Shown here: positions 1 through 15,000 of the stretch, piece after piece
Layout: each line of letters opens with the position of its first letter
Numbering within the stretch: position 1 is the stretch's first letter
Source of the DNA: Tetracentron sinense
Taxonomy: Eukaryota > Streptophyta > Magnoliopsida > Trochodendrales > Trochodendraceae
DNA: 64,000 bases
NCBI GenBank assembly: GCA_015143295.1
Contig: CM026568.1
Coordinates: 22,512,607-22,576,606, forward strand
Direction of reading: 5' to 3'
Translations under genes and position numbers: made by a program
Notes under the pieces: model-generated
Database searches by the model: none
Seen by the model: the letters and a program-made list of their open reading frames with translations, nothing else
What the model was told of the DNA's origin: nothing

Positions 1-40
1 AGTAAGTGGCGCTGTGATCCACGCTCTCTCATACCAACAG
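1..40 (+). CDS. DEGP7: DEGP7 exon (visible exon 1, cut by window start)
   Basis: Base 1 completes a codon begun upstream; bases 2-40 read VSGAVIHALSYQQ, a stretch strongly conserved in DEG7 just before the second half of the protein. The donor GTAGGT follows at 41. Confidence 0.9.
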
Positions 41-3000
41 GTAGGTTACTCTCATCTAACTTTCAAAATTGTGACTTGTATTTCCTTTGATTAGAAGTAG
101 CTCCCTCAACAGAAGCACCAATAGTTTATGCATGTTTCTGACATGGCATGTTAATATAAACGGAAAAAAGCATATTGGAATATATCAAACACAGCATTTT
201 AGATGGTTGGTATATCTGTTGTCTTCATATTACAATCTGAATCAAATATAAAATGTATATTCTGACTCCTGAGGACTTGTAGTATCATCTCTCATTTCGT
301 AGGACACTAAAATTTGACCAACTTAGCTATATTTCCCCTATTAAATGTAGTAATGATGCCCTTTTCTAGTTATATCCTTAATGTTGTCTGACTTCCTACC
401 CATATTGTTTTGAACTCCCTAATGCTTTTTATTCATGTTTAACACAGGCCAGAAATTTCCGTTTCAAATGTGGTCTTGTGTACGTTACAGAGCCAGGGTA
501 CGTCAATTCTTGCTTAGTTGTTGAATTTCTCACTGTAATTTGAATCGCCATAAATAGATCCTTTAGAATTTGACACAACCTTCTACATATTACCGGTTAG
601 TGAAAGTTCTTGCAATTTGTTCTTATGTCATTACTCATTATCATATAAGAGGAGTTACTGTCAGTAATTAATCTCTTCTACTTAAAAAATTCAACATACA
701 AGAATTGGTTACAAGAAGGAAAAATTGTATACTCCAAAATCCCATTTAGGCTAAATGAGACCTTAGCACGTGACTTGTCTTACAATCCTGTTAGAAGCAT
801 ATAAAGCAAACTAAAATATGAACCTGAAAATTTCTCATCGATATTAATAACAATTCCATAATCAATATAAACCATTTAAACTGTTGACCAACTTAAACAG
901 AAATAATCCGACCATCCATTGTGATTTTCAAACTATCAATTTAACCTAAACATCAACAGAAATAATCCGACCATCCATTGTGATTTTCAAACTATCAATT
1001 TAACCTAAACATCATCCATAATGAAATTTGATTACCAATCCCTTTAACATTAAAATAAAGTCTAACAACTAAAATCAATAATAGGGATATCGATCCAAAT
1101 CCCTTTCCTCTTCCGGATGATCACCGTCCAGTTCCTATATGTACTCCTCTTCAATCCAAGGCTCAGCTGCAACCTCGAATCCTGAACCCGCCAACACAAA
1201 AACATATCGGTTGAGCACAAGCGGCTTGGTAGACATAAAATCATAGCTAACAATATCATAAGTATTAATATAAAACATTTATCATGGTTTAACAAGGCAT
1301 GCATACATACATCAATTAGAGTGTGAAAACATCTTTTCTTTTCTTACTTTTGCTTCGGTACACTTGAGATCTTTCTTGGAGCCAGATAACTAGTTTCTGT
1401 GGAAACTTAACTTGAAGCTAGACACTAGCATCTATGAACAACTTACACTTGAAGCTAGGAATGATATACCCCTGAGAAACATAGACTTGAAGCCATGTAT
1501 GATATACCCTTGAGAAACTTAGACTTGAAGCTATGTATGATATACCCTTGAGAAACTTAGACTTGAAGCCATGTATGATATACCCTTGAGACGAACTTGT
1601 TGGTATCCATAGAAAACTCGATCATGCAATCTTACTTGTGCAATACTTACTTGTGTCGTACTTGTGTTTGTACTTGTGATAGTGATTTTATCATGCTTTT
1701 ACATCATGTTCGTGAGTGAAGTGAGTGAACAAGTGATAAACCCTCGGATAAGTTATGCCTAGATTATTAGTCAAGAGCCATTAGAAATCCATTATAACAG
1801 CCCACACTAGAATGATAGAAATCCTAAGCAACCAAGACCATAATTCAAGGCTCGCTTACCGGAAAATTTATCACACATGCAAAATAAACATCATTCATCA
1901 TTCATGAGTATCATGATATATATTCTCAGGGTTGGTAAAATTAAACATACACAATCATGGTTCTTCAAACATCAAGTCATAACAAGTCTCATCATACTTT
2001 GATTTCAAGTGGTTCGTACATAAAGGTAATAACCCTAAAGTCCTTGTTTGCACAAATCTGGAAATCATACATTCAAACATGCAATCATTCAAATAATCTC
2101 CGGCATATATCCCTTCCTCCACATTGAATCATACACACTCCACAATTCAATTTCTTCCCCCTTGTTAATCATACATACACAATCATAATCGAATCATCAT
2201 ATATCAATAATCATGGTAAAACTTGCATAAGAGGGATTCCTATGATGAAACATACTTTAATCACGTTCTTACTTTAAAACTTATCTTACTTTTCCTTATT
2301 AGCATAAATGATTATGCTATTGATAGCAAGTAAACAATATCTACTTTCAATCTTGTTCTTCCTCTTGTTTTACATTAATAATCATGGTAAAATTGACTAG
2401 GGATAGTATATCTACCTCTCTTGATCGTCTCCCTACGATCACAAGCTTGCGAATGGATCCTTGTGACTCGAATCTTCAAAGAGAAAGCTTTTAATCGAAT
2501 CTCCTTCTTCTCCAAAGCCTTTTTATCCTTTGAGTGATAAGGTTTTCTCCCAAAACCCTAGATCCCTTTCCTTTCTCTCAAAATTAGGTTTAGAATGCTT
2601 AGGAAATCCTCTATAGGGTTTGGAACCCTTTTTATGCGGTTACTAAAACTCTACGCGTGGTTCCGATCAATGGGAGCATGCACAGGCTTGTGGAAAATTC
2701 TCTGGTCGTGTCCGATCGATCGAAGCTTGCACAAGCCCTGTTTTTTTTCTCTGCAGCACTGTTTCCTCTATAGCAAATAGCAACAACACTCTTTTCTCTT
2801 CAACACCAGTCAACAACACACTTATCTTCCTTTAAAACATTTAAGTAAATGATTTTCATTTACTTTAAGTTTTAAATTAAAGTAAGGAAGTACCCCTCAT
2901 TTGGATTTAATAAAAATACTTGGAAAATCAAATTCTTAGTAAATAATCAAAATCTTATTTTCCAGTTTTAGGCTAAAAATAGAAAATCCTGCTTGACGTA

Positions 3001-6000
3001 AAATTTTCAATAGTCAATTAAACCACTCTAAATGCAATAATAAAATCACATAAAGATCACATGTCATTATTTAACCCATAAACATTCATTTTTGGGAGAA
3101 ATCATCTCAAAATTTGACAATTTATGTTTTTGCTAAAGCCACACTCTTCCTATAATTTATGAAATTCTTGTACTTAGTCATTTTTAATTTAGTTTAATAT
3201 CATCAAGTAACAAGACATTAAATGCATGACACGAATATCAAGAAATAAAATAGAAGTTCTGTACAAATTCTGAGAGGTTTAATACCAGGGGAGAAGTACA
3301 TATCAGCTACCCTAAATATTGGGCAATGTGTTGTAACTCTTCTTCCATGAAATAAATCAAAAAAATAAGTAATAGATATAAGAAATTGTTATAACTACAT
3401 GAGTCTATATTTAACTCATAAATATGACGTACATGTATATTTTCCTTTCTCCCTCTTGAAGAGTATCAAAGCTTTCATTTAGAATGGAAGGAGATTCTTC
3501 AAGTGTTATTGGTTTTGTGCAAGATTCATTAACTGCTCCATGGGGGCTGGCTAATACGCTTGAGTCTTGACCAAGTAGAGGATCTTGCAGAAGGAAAGGT
3601 TGTTTTGTGCAGTCATATTTTATTGAACCCCCACGCCCAAATTACCAAGGTCTTAAATTTTGTTTTCATGAGATATATCGCACTTCAGAATGGAATTCAA
3701 GGGAAATTTCAGAAGTATAATAATATTTGGGGATTTATCGCCGTCCAAGGGAAAATTGGGGAAAACTTTGAAAAACGAATGGATTATTCCGTCTAAACTT
3801 TAAGAAATGTTAAATTAAATATAAATAAATACTTAAGGATTAAAGTTGCCAAAAAAAAAACAATCAAAGTATATAAGAGATGCATCGCACTTTCAAAAGA
3901 AGTGAGATAGAATAAGTTTCTAAAACTCATGGCATGTGATACAATGTCAAACGACATGTATTAGTCATTAAGTAATTTAATGTGGCTCGTATCAGTCTGG
4001 ATATTACTAAAACCTTTATGTAATGGCCGTTTTGTATTGGTTTCGACATAAAAGACACATGTTGGCATGTATCATCCCTTTCATAAATATAACACTCAAA
4101 GTATTTAATACATCCAATAAAAACAAGTAATCTATGCTCAAATGAATGTCAGCAACATAGGATTCAACTCCATTGTCGCACCCCAAAATCCCATCTAGGC
4201 TAAAATGAAACTTTGGCCCGTGACACTATTTATCTTGAACTTCTCTTAAAACAAACAAGGCATATTAAAATAAAAACTCAAAATTTTCTTCAATTAATAT
4301 GTCAATCGAATCTAAAATCCATAACTAAAAATCTGAAATCCTCAGCATGATTCCCAAAATTGTAATTGTAAATCTAGAAGTCATCTATAATAAATTTCAT
4401 TACAACCCTTTTAACATCAAGATAAAAGTCAAATGAACTAAAATCAATAGTATGGATATCGATCCAATTCTCTCTCCTATTCGGGATAATCACCTTCTTG
4501 CTCTTCTATGTACTCTTCCTCTACCTCGATTCAGTTGTAGTCTCACAATCTGAACCTGCCGACACAAAACATATCAGTTGAGCACAAGCAGCTCGGTAGA
4601 CATAAAATCTTAGCTAACAATATGATAAGCATTAATGTAGCATAATTAGCATGACATAACACAACATGACATACATACATCAATCAGAGTGCGGAAACAT
4701 CTTTTCCTTTTTTATTTTACCTTTTTCTTACTTATCTCACTTTTCTTGTGTGTGACATCAACTTTCATACATTTGTGCAATAACTTAGGATAAATCTTCA
4801 ACAAATATGTGAAGAGGCTACAATATATATTCTTACCGAGGTACCAATCCTTAGCACTTTCCGGTGTGCATGTACTTTCTTATGATTCACTTACTTGGGT
4901 ACTCGTACCATGATCTTAGACTGATGGTACTCGGGCAGTGTGAAACTCAACAAGCATTCATACTTGAATACTTTACTTGCTAGTGATTTCTTGTTACCGT
5001 GACATTATCATGCTTATGCGTATATCATAAGTGAGTGAAAAGTGACAAACCATCGGTTAAATTACACCTTAGATTATTAGCCAAGGGCCATCGAAAATCC
5101 ATCATAGCGTCCCATTCCACTATGATAAAAGACCTAAGCGAATAATGCCATAATTCAAGGCTCGTTTACTTGAACATAAATCACATGTAAATCATACATC
5201 ATGACATTTCATTATCATAATTCATAGGGTAACATACATAATCATGGTTCTTAAATAAAATCATGGCATCGTAGATCATTCAATCAAATATCAATTGCAC
5301 TTACAATTCCATAGAATCAATTGACCCCTAAAAACCCTAATAGCACAAAACATCATAATCTTGCATCAAACCCATAGATCATCCAATCAAACTCCGGAAT
5401 ACATTCCTTCCTCCATATTCAACCATGTAACTCCATAATTAAATCCCTTCCTCCACATTCAATCATAAACAGTTGATTCACAATCAATATCTCACCCTAC
5501 ATTAACCATTCATGACTTGCATACGAGGAGTTTCCACAATGAAAAACATGCTTATTCCTTTTCTTACTTCAAAACCTATCTTAATATTCCTTATTTGCAT
5601 TAATGATCATGCTATTAATAGTGAGGAAGTCATATCTACCTTTTTTGATCTCTTCTCTATGATCTCACTCTTGCGAATGTGCTTGATTTGGGATCTCCAA
5701 GACCTTTTCTTCTCTTCCCATCAAGGTCTGTGCAAAACCCTAGGTTTTTCTCTCCTTAGTTCTATAAGAGCTCTCAAAAGGTTGTGAAACCTTAATGGCA
5801 CAAACGGTTGTTATTTATAGAGTTTAGAAACCTAATTCACTTAAAATTTTCGGAATAAACCAAAATAAAAGGTTTTTTGCACTCACCGGTCGACCGCTGG
5901 TCTAATCGGTCAACTGCTATTGGGATTGGTCGACTGTTGGTCCTCACCGGTCGACCACCCTTCTCACTCTCTGTCTGATTTCCCCATACATTTTTGTTTC

Positions 6001-9000
6001 CAAAAATGCACTATCAGTCGACCGCTCCCCTTGTTTTTGGTTGTTTTGCTTTGTTTCTTCTTTCTTCTTAGTTTTCTTCATATAACTACTTTAAACATGC
6101 AACACAATAATTATCAACTAGGAACACTCATGCATTAATTTATGGCACAATGTCTAGAGTAATTCACATGAATGGCACAAATTTCGATAATAAAAGTTCA
6201 GGTCTCTACATCCATACTAAAAGATACATTATATCCCCATGGAGTTATGCAAATGCTCGAAGTTGTCATCTTTGTCTCAACAATGAGAACGATAGTATTG
6301 GTTCTCCACACAGGTACAGTATAGGATCCAACTCATGAGATTTTGGTACACGTATATTCATGAACATAGCATTGGTACTCATCCTCTCCAACCTGCACCA
6401 ATACTCTCATCCGAAGTTCACTGTCACGTGAGGCTGTGCATATCCATAGTCATATTTGTGTGGCTCATAAGTCATTCTTAGAAGTATATCCATATGGAGC
6501 ATATCTCTTGTCCCTTGATCCTGTGGATAGTGTCACGTATGCTATCCATAACTTTGACCTTGGGAGTACGATATTTTGCAATATTTTGAAATAGTTTGTG
6601 ATATATTTTGGTATTTATGAAATATTGTGATATGTTGCAAAAAATGTGATATATTGATGAAAAATAGTGAAAAGTGTAGAAAGATAAGCACTACTGTCAG
6701 ATATTTTGGTATCCTGAGAAATAGGGAAGTATTGGCCAGTTCGGCACATATAAAACCTTGCAAATTACTGTTTTCACCATTCAACCTTGCCACAAGGACA
6801 CCAATCGTAACTCCACCTTGCACACGGATGCCTTCCCTCTAGGTCTTGTAGTGGGTTCCCTGTTTGTTTCATTAGAATTCCTTATGGCCCATGCTTAAGG
6901 TCCAATCTCTGCTGCCAACACATTTAGTGGGTCTGTTCAAGAATTCCCAAGATATTCAAAGCCAAGTGCTGAGCTAATTAACAAAACAGATCTGTCAATG
7001 TCCGCATCTCTCCCTGGAATATTGACTCAGCCCTTCTCTTTGTATTGCTACTTCCCTTGCCATGATGTCTCGCTTCTACAGAATTTGTCGAATTGAGTAT
7101 ATTTAACTAAATCGAAATTTTATACCTTGCATCTGTGAACAATTTTGAGATATTACAACTTATGATGAGAGTGCTGCTTTGCCAGTCTAGGTCTCATGGA
7201 TATTTCCTACTGCCTTTGGATAGCCTTTTCTTTCAACATCCCTTGCTTTGTTCGACCTAAATAAGTATTTTCTTTTGTTGGCATGGGTTCATTTCTCTAA
7301 AGTTAGGGATCACCATTAATCACGGTTCAAAATATTGATAGTTCGATATGTCTCATGCGTATCGGTATTTTGGGATACTAATACAGATGAACAAAGTAAA
7401 AAGTAAGTTCCAGGGTATCAAACCTGTATCATAGTGTATTGTGTGTATCGGCACCAATACAGTTCGATACTAGTAGATACTTTAATATTCTAGAATTCAT
7501 CAATATTTACCAATATGCCCCTATATGCCTTCGATACACAGACTCTAGGGATTCATATCAATAAGCTATGGATATGTTGGAAAATAATTATTTAATATTA
7601 TTCTCAAAAATAAAATGTTTATTTTATTATTAATACTAATCATATGTCGATTAGAGTACGCATATGGTAGACTAAGTCACATATATGTATTGTAATCAAT
7701 ATGTAATCAGTTTTTTATAGTCACATCAGTATGTGATTTTTTTTCAAAAATAAAGATATTTTTCATCAGTACTAATTATATAATAATTTTTTTTAACAAA
7801 TTACTAACCAATTAGGTCTAATAAAACATATGTGATTGGTCTATGAATGATCTACCATATCCATAGGCTAATATTATTTTTTGGGTAAAGATTATTTGTT
7901 TCTGGAAATTGCATTACGGGTAAGAATGGAAAATAGATCCATCCTTCTCTATCAGGTGTCTTTATGGTCATTGTCACTTCGTTTTATAATTTTTAACTCA
8001 AAGAACAATATAACTATATACTAAAAATTAAAAAACATTAAGATTCTAAAACTTAATGTAATTATTACAGAGTTATGCTTGTAGTTGCTTAGAACTGATC
8101 ATGGTTTCTGATTTTCAGACCGATGTATCAGCGTATTTGTGTTTTATGACATTGTGTCTTATATTTCATATAAACTGTTGTAATGGTAATGGTAGGACTT
8201 TACTGTATTTTGTTTTTAACTCATCTTTGTATTAGAAGAAGTTTTGTGTAAAGTATCCAAGTGTGTCCATGCACATCCACGTGTATTATATGATTGCGCA
8301 TGTGGCAGTCAAACCAGAGGTTTTGCTGGGGGCAGAGAAAGTGACGAATCAACAACCATATGATTAATCAATTAATGGCATGGGTTCAAACTATCGGTAT
8401 TGGTTGGTGTATCAGTACCAATATAGTAGCTCCATGGTTTTAAATATTGGTATCGGCATGCGTTGCAGTAAGCCCGGTTTAGGAAACTTATTGTGAATAT
8501 GTGTTGAAACTCACGGAAATAGTGACAAAGTTAAAATACTCACGGAATTGCATGGAACCTTTAAACAAAACTTGTTTTAATGCTAAAATGAGTGAAAACA
8601 AATTATAGATTTACCTTTTAAGTGCGACGACTACCCCTACCAGCATTCATATATGATGTTAGAAGACATTATGTTATCAGAATGTATATATGCAACTTGT
8701 ATATGTATTAATATACCAAATAATACAGCTCTAAACAACTACACGTATAATTTACTAATAATAATATTACTAAATTTTAGAGAATTGTTATCATCATTAC
8801 TTAAGCCCTCTTTCGGGTTCTTAGTCGTTGTTGTTCCTCTACGCATACACAATGGAGATCTTCTCTCATTCTATTGCCAATTTCATGAGGACCACTCACA
8901 AATACACACATTTGAATACTCAATGGCTAAATGTTGCTTCAATTGCCACCACAGTATAATTGGAACCTACACCATTAAACTTTGTGCACAATCTGTTTCC

Positions 9001-12000
9001 ATCAATAGGGTCTCCATGCTGCAATGCAGTGTTAGGTCGTGGCTTTCTTCTTAGTCTTTGAAACATTAAATAGTAAAGTTTTATGTAACCTATCACATTG
9101 ATGAATTTTTTTCTTAAAAATCACAGAACACTACAAAAATAGGTCTTGAGGGGTCTAAAATATAATTATATTTCACAAATCTAGAAATTTCAAACTTATT
9201 TTCTAGAATAGTTCCTAATTATTCAAATACATCACCTATTATTTTAAGTTTTTTTGGAAAAACAATGTCTATGGATATCAGATCATCCATGGAATAGATG
9301 AATCACATATATTTCAATGCATCATACATGAATTATTGGAAGAAAAATCAATTCAAAAAATTAAGTGGAAAAGACATTCCTTGTTAAAATGGAAATTTAA
9401 TCCAGACTTGACGAACTATGAAGCTTTGTTTATATTATTCAAACTCACAATGGAGTTTTAATTTTGGAACAAAACAGGATAATAAATTAATTGGTGGTTT
9501 TATTTTTAAAAAGTGGGTTTAAATAAGTACCAGGAGATCGATTTTGACTTTCAAAACTGAGTCACTCTAAATATTGTGCACATTGCACAATACTGTTACA
9601 ATATGCTTGAAAAATTAGCCATATGTTTGAAGTATTGTGATCATGGGGAAGAATAATAATTGATAAACCTACAAAGATGAAAGATATGAGGAATCTGAAG
9701 AAAATAATCAATTGGTAGTTGCATATCTTCATCTTTCTTTGCATAAATCCAAAATTTCATTGTTTCTTCAAAACGAAACGTGAATAGATGATGGGATAAG
9801 TTGAAGAGCATGTATGAAGGAAAATGGTTGTTAAACTGGGTTTACCAATGAGAGTCTCCTGCTTTTCTGACCGTGAGCCCAAGGGTTAAATAACAATTTC
9901 AGCATGCATAACAAACTCTGTAGAGACCTTTAAGTAACGTCGGAACCATTTTTTTTGATAGATAACGAGAATATTTATTAAAGAAGAGAGAATGTACAAA
10001 CGATGCTAGAAACATCGCCAAGAGGAAAACAAAGAAATTAAGCTAAGAGGCTTGACTAGCTATACAAAAACTCAGACCAATGGACCTTCTGAAAATCAAC
10101 TAGAACGGAAGACCAAGAGTATAACAACCACCCAATCTGGAGAATGACCTTGGGCAACGAGTCTTCCTTATCTACAAAAATTTTGCTATTCCTTTCCCTC
10201 CATAAACCCCAACAAATCGCCGCCGGAAGCATCTTTCAAACCTCATTCCCTTTCCTGCTGAACACACCTTTTGGCCATCCCAACACTACTTCCCCCAGGC
10301 TCCCTTGCGAGACCCAACTCATCCTAAAGAGACCCAAAAAATGATTCTACACTACCTGTGCTTGCAAGTAATGGAGAAAAAGATGTTGTACATTCTCCTC
10401 AGCCTGTTTGCACATTATACATCTATTGGGAAGGGCCATTCCCTTATGCATTAAGTGATCGACTGTGAGAACTTTGTTCAAAGAAGCAGCCCAAAGGAAA
10501 GCCTGAACCTTCGAGGGAATCTTCAGTTTCCAGATTTTCTGAAAAGTGATGTTGTGCCTCCCCTCCTCCCCCCCTCATTCCATAGCGCCAAATAGCAATG
10601 GGCTGTTGAAAACTCTTCCTCAACACCCCCTTCCCATCTTCTTCTATCTTCCAACTCTGGATGAATGACGCACGTTGTGAGAAGTCTTTGCAGCTCGAAC
10701 CATTCTCCCAATTCTCTTTCCCTGAAGTTATCCCTATTAAACCGCGGACCCTATCTAATCTCTCCCTCCTGCACCTCATAGCATTCCTACACCTCCACCT
10801 CTCTCCTCAACACCAACCTATAAAGATTTGGAAATCTCTGGCACAGCATCCCATCCCCCAACCAATCATCTTCCTAGAATCGCACCATGCTCCCATTCCT
10901 AACCCTAAATTTCAAGAACTCTTGAATCAAAGTCATAGTCGTCATTACCCGTTTCCAAACTCCCACCCCATAAGACCTACTCACCGGTTTCGGATCCCAA
11001 TCACCTCTACATACCCCGAATTTATCTTTAATAACCTGCCTCAACAATGCTGTCTTCTTCGTACTGAAGTGCCAAATCCACTTTCCCAATAACGCGTTAT
11101 TCATACACTTGATTCTTCTAAAACCCAAGCCACCAAATTCTTGTGGTCTCATAACCCAATCCCACTTTACCAGGTGCAATTTCCTGGAATCCCCCTTGCC
11201 CTCCCACAAAAAATCCCTTTGAAGCTTCTCCAACCACCTACCCACCACCCGAGGTATCTTGAACACAGACATCTGAAAAATAGGAAGACTTGCCAACACA
11301 CTTTTGATCAGAGTTATCCGCCCTCCTAACAACAGAAACCTTTTCTTCCAACCTGCTAATCTCAACTCTACTCTCTCCACCACCGAATCCCAAATAGCTG
11401 ACGACCGCGGGTTCGCCCCTACTGGCAATCCAAGATACCTGATTGGCAAGGAAGCCAATCTGCAACCCAAACTTCTAGCACTTCTTTTCAGAAAATCCCC
11501 CTCCACCTCCCCCACCCCTATCAGTTTACTCTTAGCAATATTATTCTTCAAACCAGATAAAGCTTCAAAGCATCTAAGAACCCCTCTCATATTCGCCACC
11601 TGTTCACTATCCGCCTCCAAAAATATAATGGTATCATTTGCATATTGAAGATGCGAAATAAGAGGCCCCTCCAGCCTCACCTGAAAACCCTTAATCATCT
11701 CTAGCCCTTCTGCCTTTGAGAAGAGTTTACTGAAAGCTTCTGTCACCATAATGAATAGAAATGGGGATAAGGGGCAGCCCTGTTGCAAACCTCTAGAACT
11801 AGGAAAGAAACCATGCTAACACCCATTCATTAGGATAGAAAAATATGGCGGTGAAACACATCCCTTCATCCACCGAATCCATCTCTCCCTGAACCCCATA
11901 AATCTGAGCATCTCTTCCAAAAACCCCTAATCCACGTGATCATAGGCCTTTTCCATGTCTACCTGGCAAACCAGACCACCTGGCCCTTCTCTAATGAAGC

Positions 12001-15000
12001 ATTTTTTATATAAACGATCGTTATTATTAGTTTTATTTAAATTGTTTTCATATAAACAACATTGATAATGCCTTTGTAGACTGAATCTGCCGGTACGTAA
12101 CGCTCAGAACAGTATGACTTGGCCGAGTCCTACGTTAAATGTGTAATGGCTGAGTCTTACATGACGTAACAGGTTCGGTGACTTTTTGAACCATGCATGA
12201 ACCATCCTCTCTACTCAAGAATTATTTGTTGTGCCCCAAAATCCCACCTAGGTTAAAGTGAGACCTTGGCATGTGACTAACCATCATACCATCCTTTTGG
12301 AAGCATTTAAGGCAATATAAAATATGGCCTTGAAAATTTTTCCTCAATTAATAACAATTGGTACTTCTAATAAGCATTCATTAAAAATCCATAACTAAAC
12401 TAAATATGAAACTCTGAATCATCCATCGTGATTCTCCAACATCAACTTAACCTTAAATCCATAACTAAATTCAATTACAAATCCTTGAACTTAATTAAAT
12501 GTTAATCAATCAAAATTCATTGTACGGCCAACGATCAAGATTCTATACCCCCTCGGGATAATCACCTGTCAGATCTTCCTCTGCGTACTCTTCCTCTTCC
12601 CACGGTCTAGGTGCGCAAATATCGAATCCCGAACTTGCAGAAAATAACAGTTCGACTGAGTATTGAAAACACTCAGCGTATATGAACACCTAACTAACAA
12701 TATTATAACCATTAATGTAAGGCATAAAACATGGATTAACAATCCATATACACATACATAAATCAGAGTGCGAAAATATCTTTTCTTTTCAATTCTGTCA
12801 TATGTTCACTTGTACTTGTCTTTCTTACTTTTTTGACTTGTCATTCTTGTCTTACTTTTCTGACTTGTCTTTCTTGTCCGTGAATGTATTTAACAACATG
12901 CACTGTGCAATAACTTAAAATAACTTCACTCCTTATATGGGTAAAAACTAACATATACTCTACTAATCTAGGGACCAAAGCTTTAGCACATTTTCCAGTG
13001 CATACGACTTAGCACATTATCCGGTGTGCATGGCTTGCTTTTGATTTACTTGTTTGGCTTTTCTTGCATTGATCTTAGACTTATTGGTACTCGGGCAGTG
13101 CAAAACTCAATAAGGCATTCATACTGATGTACTCATATACTTGTATAAATACTTGAAATCGTGTTTTTCATCATGCTTGTGCATATCCATTGTCATGAGT
13201 GAGTGTTGAGCGAACGATGACAACCCTCGGTTAAATCACACCCTAAATTATCAGTCAAAGGTCTTCGAAGGTTCATCATAACTACTAATGCCGCCATGAT
13301 AATACTCCTAAGCCACCCAACTATAATTCAAGGTTTGTTTTAACCAAACATATATCATCCATGCAGCTTGTACATCATGCATCAAGATGAAGCATATCTT
13401 AAATCTCATGGTTGGTAAATTAAAACATGCTCGATATGGTTTTACAATAAAATTATGAGATCAAATCAATCATCACATATCAATTTTATACATATAATTT
13501 CACAATACATCACAATCTTGCATCACGATCATGAGCATTCCATCACATCCGACATTCATCCCTTCCTCCATCCTCAATCACACATATACCACTATATATT
13601 CTTTTTCCCCTTGTTATATCATACACAATGGAATTGTAATAAAATTCTCTCTAGAAAACATGAAAATCTTACATGAAGGATATACATAATATGCTTTGAT
13701 CAATTTCTTACCTTGAATCTAAATTTTTTCTTCTTATTTTTATCAATGATTATTTTATTGATAGAAGAGAATTCATATTTACCTCTCCTGATTGTTTCCC
13801 TACGATCTAATGCTTGCGAATGGGGCTCGATCTAGATCTTCGTACCCTTTTTCCTTATTCTTCAATTGAATCTCGTGATCTCTAGGTCTTCCCTCTTTGA
13901 ATCTCTCAAAATATTATATTATCTCTCTCTTTTAGGTTTAGGAGGCTCTGGGAACCCTAAACTCATGAAATAGAGACTATATATAGAGTTTGGAACTGCA
14001 TGGGCGATCCATCGGTGATTTAGTACTGATCAATCAGCCCCTGCCGATATATATATATATATTTTATAAAGTCTTTCGCTACTTTTTCTCGACTTCGTTT
14101 TCATGCAATTTATTCATAAAAAGTGGCTAAAATGAGCAAGATATTTGGGTTTTACTTCTAAACATTCCACATTAATTTTCATATAAATAATTGCATTATG
14201 ATTAAACACATTTTCTAGAAAACTAATAAATAGCACGAATACCGAGGACATAAATTCGGGTATCTACATTATTGGGCCTCTCCCAAGGGCTACAAGCTCT
14301 CACTAAGAGCCCTACTCACTCACATCCTCAGTATCGGATAAGGCTGCCACCTCGCCTATTTATAAGTCTCAAATAGAAATCCCTAACTTGGTAGGAATTT
14401 CCAACGTGTATTTTTCCACAAGGAAAACACTTGACAGTAGAGGTTTACTCAACAATATAATTCAACACCCATCCCAACATGATATAGTAAAATACCATGT
14501 GTATTGAACAATATCAACCGTAAAATACAAAGTACTATAGTTTGTAGATATATATGTAACTAGGACCCGAATTGGGTTTAAATAGATTACACAATAGTCA
14601 AAAATAGATACCGAATCAAATTAGGAACCTATACTAGATCTAATCTAGTCATATGTAATACTATCTAACTAAACATATATATCATGACCCCGTAATACTC
14701 TATTTTCTCCAACACTCCCCCTCAACCTTTTGGGGATTGAAATTTTTTATGAGTTTGCCTGGCATCATTATGAAAAGTCGCTAATTGATGTAACATCGAA
14801 GACACTCACTTGCCGCCGAATTTGGTTGAATGGTAGAGAATTGCTTATACATGGGCCTCAGTGGGACAAACACAAGGGGCCTTTGTTGGCCAAAGATACA
14901 AGCCTCAATGTACCAAAGATACGATCCTTTATCTTTCAAACACAAGTGGGCCTCTATGGGCAAAACAAAAGGGCCTAGGTGTGTAAACAAAACATGGGCC

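Larger units (their letters stand above)
726..3265 (+). mobile_element. Solo LTR, copy 1 of the ~2 kb LTR family (intron 2)
   Basis: Starts TGTATACTCCAAAATCCCAT and ends ...AAGTTCTGTACA, matching the ends of the better-preserved copies at 4174, 12227 and 29934. Shared landmarks include the atcgatccaa(t/a) and 'gagcacaagc(a/g)gct(t/c)ggtagacataaaatc' type segments and the 'cttgcgaatg' segment near 2450. There is no coding sequence inside. It is longer than its relatives (2540 bp), partly through internal duplications (896-1013 and the ~1440-1590 repeats). A clean 5-bp target duplication is not visible, so the exact ends are less certain. Confidence 0.6.

Noticed and set aside
896..1595. CRISPR-like or satellite array
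   Set aside because: Only a two-unit 59-bp duplication and a few ~50-bp units with no regular unique spacers; local duplications in an LTR of plant nuclear DNA.
8653..9054. 133-codon open stretch on the + strand in intron 2
   Set aside because: No domain, codon pattern or family resemblance; composition is that of AT-rich intron, and it lies inside a large DEGP7 intron among repeat fragments.
10661..11092. 143-codon + strand open stretch
   Set aside because: It is the reverse-strand shadow of the LINE reverse transcriptase remnant at 10874-11788 and its downstream region.
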